Shown here: positions 35,931-46,100 of the stretch, in pieces | Position numbering within the stretch: position 1 is the stretch's first letter | How the letters are laid out: the number at the start of each line of letters is the position of its first letter | NCBI RefSeq assembly: GCF_004916905.1 | Contig: NZ_SDLV01000031.1 | Coordinates: 62,001-126,000, forward strand | DNA from: Chryseobacterium candidae | Lineage (GTDB): Bacteria > Bacteroidota > Bacteroidia > Flavobacteriales > Weeksellaceae | Length of the DNA stretch: 64,000 bases | Reading direction: 5' to 3' | Program-made: the position numbers and the translations under genes | The notes under the pieces: model-generated | Told to the model about the DNA's origin: nothing | The model's input: the letters and a program-made list of their open reading frames with translations, nothing else | Databases searched by the model: none

Positions 35931-35947
35931 ACATATTATTAAGAATT

Positions 35948-37747
35948 TTATTTCTTCTTATTTCTTTGCTGCTCCTGAGCTTTTTGCTGTTCCTGTGCCT
36001 TCTCCATCATTTCTCTCATTCTCTTCTGGAACTTACCTTCTGCTTTTGGTTTTTCCTTGTTAGACTGAATCTGGGCATGGATTTTCTTTTCATCCAAAAT
36101 CACATACTTAATAACAAGGATGATCAGAATATTAATCGCATTCGATACAAAATAATACCATGAAAGACCTGAAGCCGAAGTATTAAGGAAGAACAGGAAT
36201 GTAATCGGGAAGATATACATTAACACCTTCATGTTTGGCATTCCTTCCTGCTGCGGCTGCTGCATATTTCCTGAAGTCATTACAGTATAGATCAAGATAA
36301 CAACCGTACAGGCTAAAGCAAAAATACTTAAGTGATCTCCAAGGAAAGGAACTTTAAACGGAAGTTTGATCAAATCATCATAAGCTGTCAAATCTTTTGC
36401 AAACCAGAACCCTTGTCCTCTAAGATCAATAAAGTTCGGGAAGAAACGGAATAAAGCATAGAAGATAGGAATCTGAACCAACGCCGGTAAACATCCCGCC
36501 ATCTGATTCACTCCGGCTTTTCTGTACACTTCCATAGTGGCCTGCTGCTTTTTCATCGGATCTGCATCCTTGAACTTCGCATTTACCTCATCAATTTCCG
36601 GACGAATTACTTTCATCATTGCACTCAATTTATGCTGCTTATACATAATTGGTGAGAGGATAAGCTTTACGATGATCGTCATTACGAAAATTACCCAACC
36701 AGCAGATAATCCCCACGCAGCGATAATGCTATATAACCACATAAAGAAATAACGGTTCATGGCTCCGATGAATGACCAGCCTAACGGAAGAATTTCATCA
36801 AAGTTTTTATCATAGGATTTAAGCAATGGTAAATCCAATGGCATGAAATACCAAGTAAAATCCTGATTCAGCTCACTTCCGGTCATCTGAACAAAACCTT
36901 CGTAGTTGAACTTCTTTAAATATTCTCCTTCTTCAACATTTTCCTGGTTTCCTTTACTTTGAGTAAATCCGTTTTTAGCTTCAATGACAGAAGAGAAAAA
37001 CTGCTGCTTTACACCAATCCAGTTAAGAGTTTCCTTTTCTTCTTCCATAGTGGTTCTTCCATCATAATCATAATCTTTATAATTATTGAAAGCATAAGAA
37101 AATTCTGAGTGAGACTGCTCCTGTGCTCTACCCTTTTCCAGGTTTCTTACATTATAATCCCAGATAAAATCTGCTTTATTATCAGAAGTAATTTTAGAAA
37201 GTCCCTGAGTTCTTACTTTAAAGTCTAAGGTATATTTTGGCAACAGTGTGTAAATGAATTGAATGACAGCGCCATTATAATCTGCAGTTAAGGTAACAGC
37301 GTTTCCGTTAACAGCAGGTGAGAAAACTAAATCTTTAGTATTAACAATCTTCCCTGTTTTGTCTTTAAACTGAAAACCGTAGTTTGAATTATTTTTATTG
37401 ATCAGATAAAGTGGCTGATCAGCATTGTCTGTTTTGTGGTTGTATGCTTTATATTTTAAAAGCTCTACTTTAGAAACCTGCCCTCCTAAGCTTGAAAATT
37501 CAAGTTTCAATTCATTATTTCCAAGACTTGCTGTCTGGATTGCATTAGGAGTTACATTTGGATTGATATTGTTTGCCTGAGTTTGCTTTACGGCATTTTT
37601 TACCTGTTCCGTTTTCTGCTCCTGAGCTTTCAACTCCGCTTCTTTCGTTTGTTTGTTCTGGAAGTAGAACATAAAACCGAAGAGAACAAGGCATAAAACC
37701 GCGAAACTAATCATTTGCTTCTTATCGATTCCGTTGTTTTGTTGCAT
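35948..37747 (-). CDS. yidC: Membrane protein insertase YidC
   Basis: A 599-residue inner-membrane insertase. An N-terminal helix (MISFAVLCLVLFGFMFYF) is followed by the large periplasmic beta domain (about residues 60-340) and the conserved core of five helices: LSAGWVIFVMTIIVKLILSP, the cytosolic helical hairpin after MYKQHKLSAMMKVIRPEI, GCLPALVQIPIFYALFRFFP, and SASGLSWYYFVSNAINI. A basic coiled-coil tail (RMREMMEKAQEQQKAQEQQ) probably contacts ribosomes. It inserts proteins alone or with SecYEG. Lies 178 bases after pyrG on the same strand. Confidence 0.96.
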   Translation of the reverse strand: MQQNNGIDKKQMISFAVLCLVLFGFMFYFQNKQTKEAELKAQEQKTEQVKNAVKQTQANNINPNVTPNAIQTASLGNNELKLEFSSLGGQVSKVELLKYKAYNHKTDNADQPLYLINKNNSNYGFQFKDKTGKIVNTKDLVFSPAVNGNAVTLTADYNGAVIQFIYTLLPKYTLDFKVRTQGLSKITSDNKADFIWDYNVRNLEKGRAQEQSHSEFSYAFNNYKDYDYDGRTTMEEEKETLNWIGVKQQFFSSVIEAKNGFTQSKGNQENVEEGEYLKKFNYEGFVQMTGSELNQDFTWYFMPLDLPLLKSYDKNFDEILPLGWSFIGAMNRYFFMWLYSIIAAWGLSAGWVIFVMTIIVKLILSPIMYKQHKLSAMMKVIRPEIDEVNAKFKDADPMKKQQATMEVYRKAGVNQMAGCLPALVQIPIFYALFRFFPNFIDLRGQGFWFAKDLTAYDDLIKLPFKVPFLGDHLSIFALACTVVILIYTVMTSGNMQQPQQEGMPNMKVLMYIFPITFLFFLNTSASGLSWYYFVSNAINILIILVIKYVILDEKKIHAQIQSNKEKPKAEGKFQKRMREMMEKAQEQQKAQEQQRNKKK

Positions 37748-37863
37748 TTTATTTTATATTAAAATTTTAAATTTAAAATGTACATACTGGTGTACGTAAT
37801 TTGAGCTGACAAAAATACTGTTTTTTTATCAAAACTCTATGCTTTACGTTGTTACTATATAAT

Positions 37864-37895
37864 AAACTCAAGCTGAGAATAATCAGCCTGAGTTT
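37864..37895 (-). terminator. Hairpin after pyrG, weak terminator or intercistronic structure
   Basis: AAACTCA-a-GCTGA pairs with TCAGC-c-TGAGTTT (37864-37895). There is no strong T run on the minus strand, so partial read-through to yidC is possible. Confidence 0.45.
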
Positions 37896-37925
37896 ATGGG
37901 TAGACGTTTATGATAAAATTTTACC

Positions 37926-39533
37926 TTATTTCTTTTCGCAAGCCTTGATGAAAGCTCTGAATAAAGGATGCGGTGTTGCTACCGTACTCTTATATTCCGG
38001 GTGATACTGAACCCCTACATAGAACGGGTGATCAGGAAGTTCCAGGGCTTCTACCAAACCTGTTTCAGGGTTAGTTCCTGTAGCCAGGAAACCATTTTTT
38101 TCAAATTCCTGAAGATAATCACTGTTGAATTCATAACGGTGACGGTGTCTTTCAGAGATATTTTTGCTTCCGTAGACATCATATAATTTAGAACCGTTTT
38201 TCAAAGAACATTTCCATGATCCAAGGCGCATTGTTCCTCCTTTATCTACTACATTTTTCTGTTCTTCCATCAAAGAAATTACAGGATCCGGAGTAGCCGT
38301 ATCAAATTCCATAGAGTTTGCTTTGGTATGTCCTAAAACATTTCTTGCAAATTCAATCGTCATAATCTGCATTCCTAAACAGATTCCCAACATTGGAATT
38401 TTATTTTCTCTTGCATATTTTGCGGTAAGAACTTTTCCTTCAATCCCTCTGTCTCCGAAACCAGGAGCTACAAGGATACCATTCACACCTTTCAGAGTAT
38501 CTTTAATATTTTCCTCCGTAATATCTCCACTGTATACCCATCTTACTTTTACCTCAGTTTCAAGGTCAGCTCCTGCATGTTTGAAAGCCTCAGCAATAGA
38601 AATATAAGAATCCTGAAGGGAAACATATTTTCCTACCAATGCAATTTCAACGGTTTTCTTAGGGTTCTGGAATTTTTTAAGGAAACTCTTCCAGTCTTTA
38701 AGATCTGCATCTTTATCACTTTTCAGATCCAGCTCTTTTAAAACTACATCATCAAAGTTTTGTTTCTGAAGATACATTGGAACTTCATAGATGGTTTCAA
38801 GGTCTTTACATTCGATAACGTTATCTAAAGGAACGTTACAGAACTGAGCCAGTTTTGCTCTCTGATCTTTAGGAATCTTATGTTCTGTTCTGCACACTAA
38901 AACATCTGCCATAATTCCGCTTTCCATCAACTGACGAACGGAGTGCTGGGATGGTTTTGTTTTTAATTCTCCACTTGAAGCAAGATAAGGCAGTAAAGTA
39001 AGGTGGATCACCATAGAATTACTCTCTCCCAGCTCCCACTTCAACTGGCGAACAGTTTCAATGTAGGGTAAAGATTCGATATCCCCTACCGTTCCTCCGA
39101 TCTCAGTAATGATGATATCGTAGTTCTGTTTTGAAAGGATTTTAATTCTACGTTTGATTTCGTTAGTAATATGAGGAATTACCTGAACTGTTTTTCCAAG
39201 GAAGTCTCCTTTTCTTTCTTTTTCAATGACAGTCTGGTAGATTTTTCCTGTAGTAACGTTGTTGTTTTGGGATGTAGGAGCATCAAGGTAACGCTCGTAG
39301 TGGCCTAAATCCAGATCCGTCTCCGCACCATCTTCAGTCACATAACACTCTCCGTGCTCATAAGGATTCAAAGTTCCTGGGTCGATATTGATATAAGGAT
39401 CTAATTTTTGGATCGTTACATTAAAGCCGCGTGATTTTAGTAGAAGTCCCAGAGAAGCAGAAACGATTCCCTTTCCCAAAGATGAAGTTACACCTCCTGT
39501 CACAAAGATGTACTTTGTATTCTTTTTACTCAT
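37926..39533 (-). CDS. pyrG: CTP synthase
   Basis: 535 residues from the ATG at 39533 (MSKKNTKYIFVTGGV); a longer frame to 39608 adds an unconserved hydrophobic stretch and is rejected. The N-terminal amidoligase domain has GGVTSSLGKGIVSASLGLLL, LDPYINIDPGTLNPYEHGE and GGTVGDIESLPYIE. The C-terminal class I glutamine amidotransferase has the nucleophile in LGICLGMQ (Cys near residue 382) and a His-x-Glu near the end (QYHPEYKS). It converts UTP, ATP and glutamine to CTP in the cytosol. Confidence 0.97.
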   Translation of the reverse strand: MSKKNTKYIFVTGGVTSSLGKGIVSASLGLLLKSRGFNVTIQKLDPYINIDPGTLNPYEHGECYVTEDGAETDLDLGHYERYLDAPTSQNNNVTTGKIYQTVIEKERKGDFLGKTVQVIPHITNEIKRRIKILSKQNYDIIITEIGGTVGDIESLPYIETVRQLKWELGESNSMVIHLTLLPYLASSGELKTKPSQHSVRQLMESGIMADVLVCRTEHKIPKDQRAKLAQFCNVPLDNVIECKDLETIYEVPMYLQKQNFDDVVLKELDLKSDKDADLKDWKSFLKKFQNPKKTVEIALVGKYVSLQDSYISIAEAFKHAGADLETEVKVRWVYSGDITEENIKDTLKGVNGILVAPGFGDRGIEGKVLTAKYARENKIPMLGICLGMQIMTIEFARNVLGHTKANSMEFDTATPDPVISLMEEQKNVVDKGGTMRLGSWKCSLKNGSKLYDVYGSKNISERHRHRYEFNSDYLQEFEKNGFLATGTNPETGLVEALELPDHPFYVGVQYHPEYKSTVATPHPLFRAFIKACEKK

Positions 39534-39704
39534 TAGATTAGGTTTGTGCAAAGTTAGGGGAAAAAGAAATACAAAGCAATCTTTTACATTTTGAAAATGA
39601 TAAAACATCCCTCAAACAATTATAAAACCTAATAAAATTTTTATCAATATTTAGTATAAGCAAATGAAACAAAGCTATGATCAACAGGATTTCATCTATC
39701 AACG

Positions 39705-39738
39705 AAAAAGGTTTTCCATTGGAGCGGAAAACCTTTTT
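39705..39738 (-). terminator. Terminator of the YceI-family gene
   Basis: AAAAAGGTTTTCC (39705-39717) pairs with GGAAAACCTTTTT (39726-39738), located 21 bases past the stop at 39759. Confidence 0.85.
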
Positions 39739-39758
39739 ATAGTTTATATTCTGAAATA

Positions 39759-40328
39759 TTATTGCTTAGTCAGTTCAAAGTAAGCCGTTACTTCAACATC
39801 TTTTGCGATTCCTGCTCCTGACGGATCATATTTGATACCATAATCCAGACGGTTCACGGTAAATTTTGTCTGAATCCCCATAATCTCTTTTCCGTCTTTA
39901 TTTTTTGTAATTCCTCCAAACGTAACCGGAGCAGTGATTTCTTTTTCCACACCTTTCATCGTCAGCTTCCCTTTTACAATGTAGTTGTTGTTCTTATCTT
40001 TTGTAACAGAAGAACTTTTAAATTCAATCGTAGGATATTGGGCAACATCGAAAAACTCTTCACTGATAAGATGTCTGTCTCTCATATCCACTCCGGTATT
40101 AATGGAAGGGACACTGATAGAAAAGCTTACATCGGCATTATCCAGATTAGCGCCTCCTGTAGCTGCTTTTCCGTCAAATTTATCAAACCTTCCCTGTACA
40201 AAACTAATCCCCATGTGCTTGATATTAAAGTTGACCGATGAATGCATCTGGTCTACCTGCCAGGTTCCCTGTGCAAAAGCAACGATATTTAAAAGCGTAA
40301 ATACGAAAGATAAAAATACTTTTTTCAT
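39759..40328 (-). CDS. YceI-family periplasmic protein
   Basis: A 189-residue secreted protein with signal peptide MKKVFLSFVFTLLNIVAFAQ. The mature part has the YceI pattern: WQVDQMHSSVNFNIKHMGIS, GRFDKFDG, RDRHLISEEFFDVAQYPTIEF, and IQTKFTVNRLDYGIKYDP. YceI proteins are lipocalin-like barrels that hold an isoprenoid chain such as polyisoprenoid or quinone precursors. The ligand here is unknown. It is divergent from radA. Confidence 0.92.
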   Translation of the reverse strand: MKKVFLSFVFTLLNIVAFAQGTWQVDQMHSSVNFNIKHMGISFVQGRFDKFDGKAATGGANLDNADVSFSISVPSINTGVDMRDRHLISEEFFDVAQYPTIEFKSSSVTKDKNNNYIVKGKLTMKGVEKEITAPVTFGGITKNKDGKEIMGIQTKFTVNRLDYGIKYDPSGAGIAKDVEVTAYFELTKQ

Positions 40329-40466
40329 TGTAATGATATTTTACATTAATATTTTAATTGAAGAAAGCTAAGATAAGAAAGATATTTCTACCGCAGACGT
40401 ATTAGTTTTTTATATTAAATCCATTTAGATTCCGAAAGAAAAATGCTTTTTTTATAACTTCGCAGT

Positions 40467-41816
40467 ATGGCAAAACTGAAAACAGCATATTTCTGTCAAA
40501 ACTGCGGAACCCAGTACCCTCAATGGCTGGGACAATGTAAAAACTGTGGAGAGTGGAATACTTTAGTAGAAGAAGTTGTAGAAAAACCTTCTCACAAAAC
40601 TCCTCCTTTCTCAAAAACCAAACAACATGTTATCAATATTGTTGAAGTGGAAACAAGTGAGGAACCAAGGATAAAAACACCTTCTGAAGAACTGAACCGT
40701 GTCTTAGGAGGCGGTATCGTTTTGGGTTCTGTGACTTTGATTGGCGGCGAACCCGGAATCGGGAAATCGACCCTTCTGCTTCAGCTTGCTTTAAAAATGA
40801 AGAAAAAAATCTTCTATGTTTCCGGGGAGGAAAGTGCTTCTCAGATTAAAATGAGAGCGGACAGGCTTACTGATATTCAGAATCCGAACTGTTTTCTTTT
40901 TACTGAAACTTCACTGGAAAAAATCCTTCATGAAGCAAAAAAACTGGAGCCTGATTTCATGATCATCGATTCTATCCAGACTCTGCAGTCTCAGCTGATA
41001 GAAAGTTCTCCGGGAACCGTATCCCAAATCCGGGAATGCTCCAATGAGATCATCAAATATGCCAAAGAAAATAATACTCCGGTATTTCTTGTAGGCCACA
41101 TCACCAAAGACGGACAGATTGCCGGACCAAAGGTTCTGGAGCATATGGTGGATGTTGTTTTGAATTTTGACGGAGACCGAAATCATCTTTTCAGATTATT
41201 GAGAGCCAATAAAAACCGTTTTGGTTCTACTTCCGAAATTGGAATTTATGAAATGGTTTCCCAGGGATTGAAAGAGATTAAAAACCCTTCTGAAATTCTG
41301 ATCACCAAAAAATTTGAAGAACTTTCCGGTAACTCCGTTGCGGTAACCCTTGAGGGAAACAGACCTATGCTGCTGGAAATTCAGGCATTGGTAAGTACGG
41401 CCGTTTATGGAACTCCACAGAGAAGCTGTACCGGTTTTGATTCCAAAAGACTGAATATGCTTCTGGCCGTATTAGAAAAAAGAGCAGGTTTTCAATTGGG
41501 AGCAAAAGACGTTTTCCTGAATATTACGGGCGGAATAAAAACAGATGACCCTGCACTGGATCTGGCGGTCATTGCTTCTGTTCTTTCCTCTAATGAAGAT
41601 ATTGCCATCTCAGAACATTACTGCTTTGCCGGAGAAATTGGTCTGAGCGGAGAAATACGTCCGGTAGCCCAGATTGAACAGAGAATTACTGAAGCGGAAA
41701 AACTGGGTTATGAAAAAATATTCGTTTCCAATCTTAATAAAATCCCGAAAAGAAAATTTGGAATCAAGATTGAAGAAGTGAGTAAGATTGAAGATTTTCA
41801 CGAGAGGCTTTTTTAA
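40467..41816 (+). CDS. radA: DNA repair protein RadA
   Basis: A 449-residue RecA-like ATPase that drives branch migration in recombination. A C4 zinc finger uses Cys10, Cys13, Cys24 and Cys27 (FCQNCGTQYPQWLGQCKNCG). Walker A GGEPGIGKST is near residues 93-102, and the RadA-specific KNRFG motif near 249-253. The C-terminal Lon-protease-like domain follows (FLNITGGIKTDDPALDLAV, ending FHERLF). Length and order are normal. Confidence 0.97.
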   Translation: MAKLKTAYFCQNCGTQYPQWLGQCKNCGEWNTLVEEVVEKPSHKTPPFSKTKQHVINIVEVETSEEPRIKTPSEELNRVLGGGIVLGSVTLIGGEPGIGKSTLLLQLALKMKKKIFYVSGEESASQIKMRADRLTDIQNPNCFLFTETSLEKILHEAKKLEPDFMIIDSIQTLQSQLIESSPGTVSQIRECSNEIIKYAKENNTPVFLVGHITKDGQIAGPKVLEHMVDVVLNFDGDRNHLFRLLRANKNRFGSTSEIGIYEMVSQGLKEIKNPSEILITKKFEELSGNSVAVTLEGNRPMLLEIQALVSTAVYGTPQRSCTGFDSKRLNMLLAVLEKRAGFQLGAKDVFLNITGGIKTDDPALDLAVIASVLSSNEDIAISEHYCFAGEIGLSGEIRPVAQIEQRITEAEKLGYEKIFVSNLNKIPKRKFGIKIEEVSKIEDFHERLF

Positions 41817-41938
41817 TGTGAATGGTCAATTTTGCTACGCAAGTCAATAGTCAATTAATATCACGATAAAAAATTAACAAGCGAAGCGAATTCACTTTTC
41901 ACCTTTCACTATCCACATTTAATTCATACCTTTAAATT
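41817..41938. repeat. Degenerate intergenic repeat after radA
   Basis: Contains TGTGAATGGTCAATTTTGCTACGCAAG and, 60 bases on, AAGCGAAGCGAATTCAC, an imperfect inverted arrangement built of short TGAAT/ATTCAC and TTGCTnCGCAA/AAGCGAAGC units. No ORF. It looks like the short palindromic intergenic repeats common in flavobacteria; a genome-wide copy count is needed to confirm. Confidence 0.4.
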
Positions 41939-42532
41939 ATGAATTATCTGGCGCATTCTTTTCTTTCTTTTACCGACGGGCAGATCGTGGGGCAATTTCT
42001 TGAAGACTTTATCCGCAACAGAGATCGTTTCTCTTTCCCAAAGGAAATTCAGGACGGAATTACCCTGCACAGAGCAATTGACACTTTTACAGATTCCCAT
42101 CCGGCTATCCATGAGGCCAAAAAAGTGTTTGCCCCATTGGTAAGATTGTACGCCGGTGCATTTGTGGATGTTTCTATGGATCATTTTGTAGCCAGAGACC
42201 TATCACTGAATTCTCTGACAGAATGGAAATCGCATTCCCTCAAAGTTTATCGTGTTTTAAATACCCATGAACAGTGGCTTCCTGAAAATTTCAAAAAGAT
42301 GCTGGTAAAAATGGAGCATGATGACTGGCTTTATAATTACCGTGAAGACTGGGGAATCAAATTCAGCATTCAGAATGTACTTAATAAAGCAAAATATCTT
42401 GATAGGGATATTCCTGTTTTTGAAGCTTTTTTAAAGAACAAGGATCATCTTCAGCAGTGTTATGATGATTTTTTTCCTGATCTGATGGCTCACGCAAAAG
42501 GAATCAATACATTGCTTCAGCTGGAAAATTAA
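41939..42532 (+). CDS. Acyl-carrier-protein phosphodiesterase-like protein (DUF479)
   Basis: A 197-residue protein starting MNYLAHSFLSFTDGQIVGQF, the N-terminus of AcpH/DUF479. Conserved acidic and His residues in DFIRN, GITLHRAIDTFTDSH and DVSMDHFVARDL resemble an HD-like metal site. AcpH removes 4'-phosphopantetheine from ACP; flavobacterial members are annotated this way by homology. It is convergent with the DUF6702 gene, with only five bases between the stops. Confidence 0.87.
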   Translation: MNYLAHSFLSFTDGQIVGQFLEDFIRNRDRFSFPKEIQDGITLHRAIDTFTDSHPAIHEAKKVFAPLVRLYAGAFVDVSMDHFVARDLSLNSLTEWKSHSLKVYRVLNTHEQWLPENFKKMLVKMEHDDWLYNYREDWGIKFSIQNVLNKAKYLDRDIPVFEAFLKNKDHLQQCYDDFFPDLMAHAKGINTLLQLEN

Positions 42533-42537
42533 TATTC

Positions 42538-43053
42538 TCAGAACTGTTTATAGAGATAGCGGTTAGGATAGATAAGTTTTTCACTGTTTCTTTGTCCGTT
42601 TACAATGATATGAACAATATTGATCTGATCATCAAAAAGATTATACAGAAAACTTACCGCGGTTTCTACTTTTTTCGGAGGGGACACAGGTTCGGATTCT
42701 AGAAAGATATTTACAGATTCCTGGTCTTCTTCATAGCCAATATAATTTACTTTTAAAAATTTATTATCAACTTTTAGTTTAAAATATTCTGAGCTGTATT
42801 TTTGCAGGGCATCATTCAGTTTGGTCTTGTATTTTTCGTCATTAAAATGAAAAGCGCCTCCATATTTTTTTCCCAAGCCATTTTCCAGGTCATCAAGAAA
42901 GAATCTTCCGGTCACTTCAAATGTTCTGGATTTTGAATTATAATTAATCTCTACAGATCCTACGTGATAGGGGTGAAAAGCTTCACTCCCTGTAAAACTC
43001 TGAAAAGTCATTATTAATACGAAAAGAAAACTCCCAAAAAACTTACCTGACAT
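42538..43053 (-). CDS. DUF6702-family secreted protein
   Basis: 171 residues from the ATG at 43053 (MSGKFFGSFLFVLIMTFQSF); the longer frame to 43113 runs through the terminator of the upstream gene and is rejected. The first 25 residues are a signal peptide or anchor. The mature part begins FHPYHVGSVEINYN and has TFEVTGRFFLDDLENGL, the pattern of DUF6702, whose genes usually neighbour HupE/UreJ and M1 peptidase genes in Bacteroidota. Both of these occur 3-4 kb away here. The molecular role is unknown. Confidence 0.8.
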   Translation of the reverse strand: MSGKFFGSFLFVLIMTFQSFTGSEAFHPYHVGSVEINYNSKSRTFEVTGRFFLDDLENGLGKKYGGAFHFNDEKYKTKLNDALQKYSSEYFKLKVDNKFLKVNYIGYEEDQESVNIFLESEPVSPPKKVETAVSFLYNLFDDQINIVHIIVNGQRNSEKLIYPNRYLYKQF

Positions 43054-43078
43054 GAATCTTATTTTACAGCAAATATAA

Positions 43079-43112
43079 AAAAAGCAACAGTTTCTATAAC
43101 TGCTGCTTTTCA
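43079..43112 (-). terminator. Terminator of the S8 protease gene
   Basis: AAAGCAaCAGTTTC pairs imperfectly with AACTGcTGCTTTT (43081-43110); the minus strand ends in a run of T. It lies 22 bases past the stop at 43134. Confidence 0.75.
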
Positions 43113-43133
43113 TTGAATATCATTGACGAAGAT

Positions 43134-46100
43134 TTATTGTTTAATTATTTTTTTTGTAATTTTTGTGTTATCCTCCAGCATTATGGTGAACAGATACGTT
43201 CCTTTTATCAGCTCTGAAACATCAATTTTACCTGAATTAGTATTCACATTTACGGTTTTAATCAATTTTCCTGAAGCATCATAAATGGTTACCGCCCCTT
43301 TAGAATGTCTTCCCAATATCACATTAACAAAATCTTTCGCAGGATTCGGAGTGATATTCACTTCTGAATTCATCTTAACATCGGCTGTGCCTAATGTTGT
43401 TCCTGTTTTAACAAAATATCCCCCGAAACCTGTTGCCTGGAAACTGACTTCCCAGTATTGATAGGTATCATTCCAGATAATATCTGCAATATCAGGAGTA
43501 ATAATTGTTGCTGCTCCACCAAAAGAAGCTATGGTACCAGTAGTGCTTGTTCCCGTATATTTTTCAATAAAAAGATTCGCTTTGTTGGCAACATCAGTGG
43601 GTGAAGTAGGTAATTTCACTCCATTGGTCAGATTATAGGCATCGAAATCACTCTGCTTGAAATATAAAGTTACTTTTCCGGTTGCTGTATTAGTATTTAC
43701 ATCTGAATTGATTTCATATCTTCTTGCAACATAATTGGGCTGTGCATTATCTACCCATACTTTTGATGTCACATTTCCTGTTACTGTACTGGCTGCTTCT
43801 TTTTCTATTCTTGAGATAAGCTGGCAGGAATTTGTAAAATAGTTATAACCATTAGCCACTGTACTGGCTTTTGTCTGGTTGGAAGTTGCTAAATTTTTTA
43901 CTTCAGCAACATTTTCATAAACTACGGCTCTCATTTTAAGATCAAATGTTCTTGAAGTCCATGCAGTACCATCTGTAGAAGTTTTAGACCTGTTATTCAA
44001 CACCGCATTCTCAGCTTTCATGGCAATCCTTCCGCCTAATCCGTTTACGACGATATAAAAGTCTTTCCCGGTTACCATTTGTACGTTAAGATCTGAAAGA
44101 TTTACATAATTCCACGTAAATCTTTGAGAACTATTCAGCCATGAAGTAATGGTTTTAGTGGCTATAATATCTCCTGGATTTCCATTGGCATTCACTTTTC
44201 TGATTTGAATATCAACAGGAATATCCGAAGGAAGAGAAGTACCCGTTAAAAATGAAAAGCCTCCCAACTTCCCTGTTAATGTAGGCGTATATCTTACTGC
44301 CAGGGCAACATTATCAAAGTAATAGTTAGATTCTGTATTGGCAATAATATAAGGTTCATCGTACCCTACTGTTTCAAAATTAGATTTAACACATCCTAAT
44401 TCATCCGTAACAGCTTTGTAGATATCCAATTTTCCATATCCCCATCTCATATTAGGAACAGTTCCTGTTGCTCCATCCATTCTTGCATTGGAAGTAAGAC
44501 GTGCTTTCACCTGTGCCGCCGTTAATGAAGGATTAGCCTGAAGCAATAATCCGACAGCTCCTGCTACACCTGGTGAAGACATACTTGTCCCCTGATTTTT
44601 CACATAATAATTGGTTCCTGCAATAATATCTGTCGCTCCGGGAGAAGAATCAGCAGATCTGGAAGAAATTACGTTCTGGCCCGAGCCTGCGATATCTGGT
44701 TTCTGAAAACCATCTACTCTTGGTCCCTGCGAACTGAATGAAGAGATTGATTCCTGTGGAGTAAGTGTAAAATAACCGCTTGTTCCGCTATACCAGCTTG
44801 CTCTTCCCATGTATGAAGCTACTGTAATTGCATTGGAAGCATTCCCCGGAGATCCTACTATATATTCATTATCTCCGTTTTGCAACGTGGTTTGCACTCC
44901 CTGGCTATACAGCCAGCCGTGGGTCGTGATCTGCTGTGTTCCGTTATTCGTAATTTCCAATGCATAATTCCCCTGAACATTGGTGGTTCCTGAAGTTCTG
45001 GTAACAACCAGCTGAACATACCTTTTGTTGTTATCATTGCTCCAATAGTTATACATGGTTGCTGTAAGGCCTCCTCCCAATATAGTGTGAGCTGTAGTTG
45101 TACTGATATTCTGCGTATACTGCTGGCCGTCCGGAGTAGTCAGCTTGGCAGTAACAGGAGTATTATCATTGGCATACATAATGAATGAAAATACCGAAGC
45201 TGCAGAAGTATTGCTTACTACTGTAAAATTATATGTCTGTGCCGCACCAGCTGCAATATCTACTTTTCTGTGAAGATTAGCTCCATAATCATTTCCAGCA
45301 GAAATCACAACTACTCTTCCCGCTCCTGAAGTGGTGAAATTATTAACTGCTACTTCATGGCTGGAAGTTCCGTCGTGGGCAGATCCCTGTCCACCGATAC
45401 TCATATTGACAACGATGGGTTTGTTGAGAGCAGTAGCTACATTTTTGAAATAAGTTAAGGCATTAATGGTATTGGTTGTGGGAAAAGACCCGTTTCCTCC
45501 TTTTACAAAAACAATATCCGCATCAGATGAGAATCCCTTATGTCTTTTATCGGTAAAGGCAGCACCATTCCCGGCTGCCGTGCCGGAAACGTGGGTTCCG
45601 TGACCATTGGTATCATTTTCACGAACAAAGCCTGTTGGTGTTCCGTCCAGTTCATCTTCAATCTGCGCTCTGGTATATTCTACACCGGTAGAAAATCCTG
45701 CGGGAGCAGTTTCTCCCGCCTGTGCAGTTAATGTCTGATCCCAGATAGAGACAATTCTGCTTTTGGTCTGATCATCAGCTTTTCTGAAATCCGGATGTTT
45801 CCAGTCTATCCCACTATCATAAATTCCTACTAACACTCCTGTTCCATTATAAGCGGTGTTATTGAAAACACCATCCTGCAGAAGACTTGCTCCGGACTGA
45901 GCTCTGCTCACATCGTTATGAAGTACATCAAATTCCGGTGCCATTACTGAGGTTACATAGGGAAGCTGAATCAGTCTTTCAATGTCTTCAAGAGAGACTA
46001 AAGCTGTAGAAAAAGAAGGCAATTGGCTTTGTACCAGAAATCCGTCTTCCTTTAGTTTTTCAGGCTCTTTAGTGTAAACAATACATGAATACATAGTCTG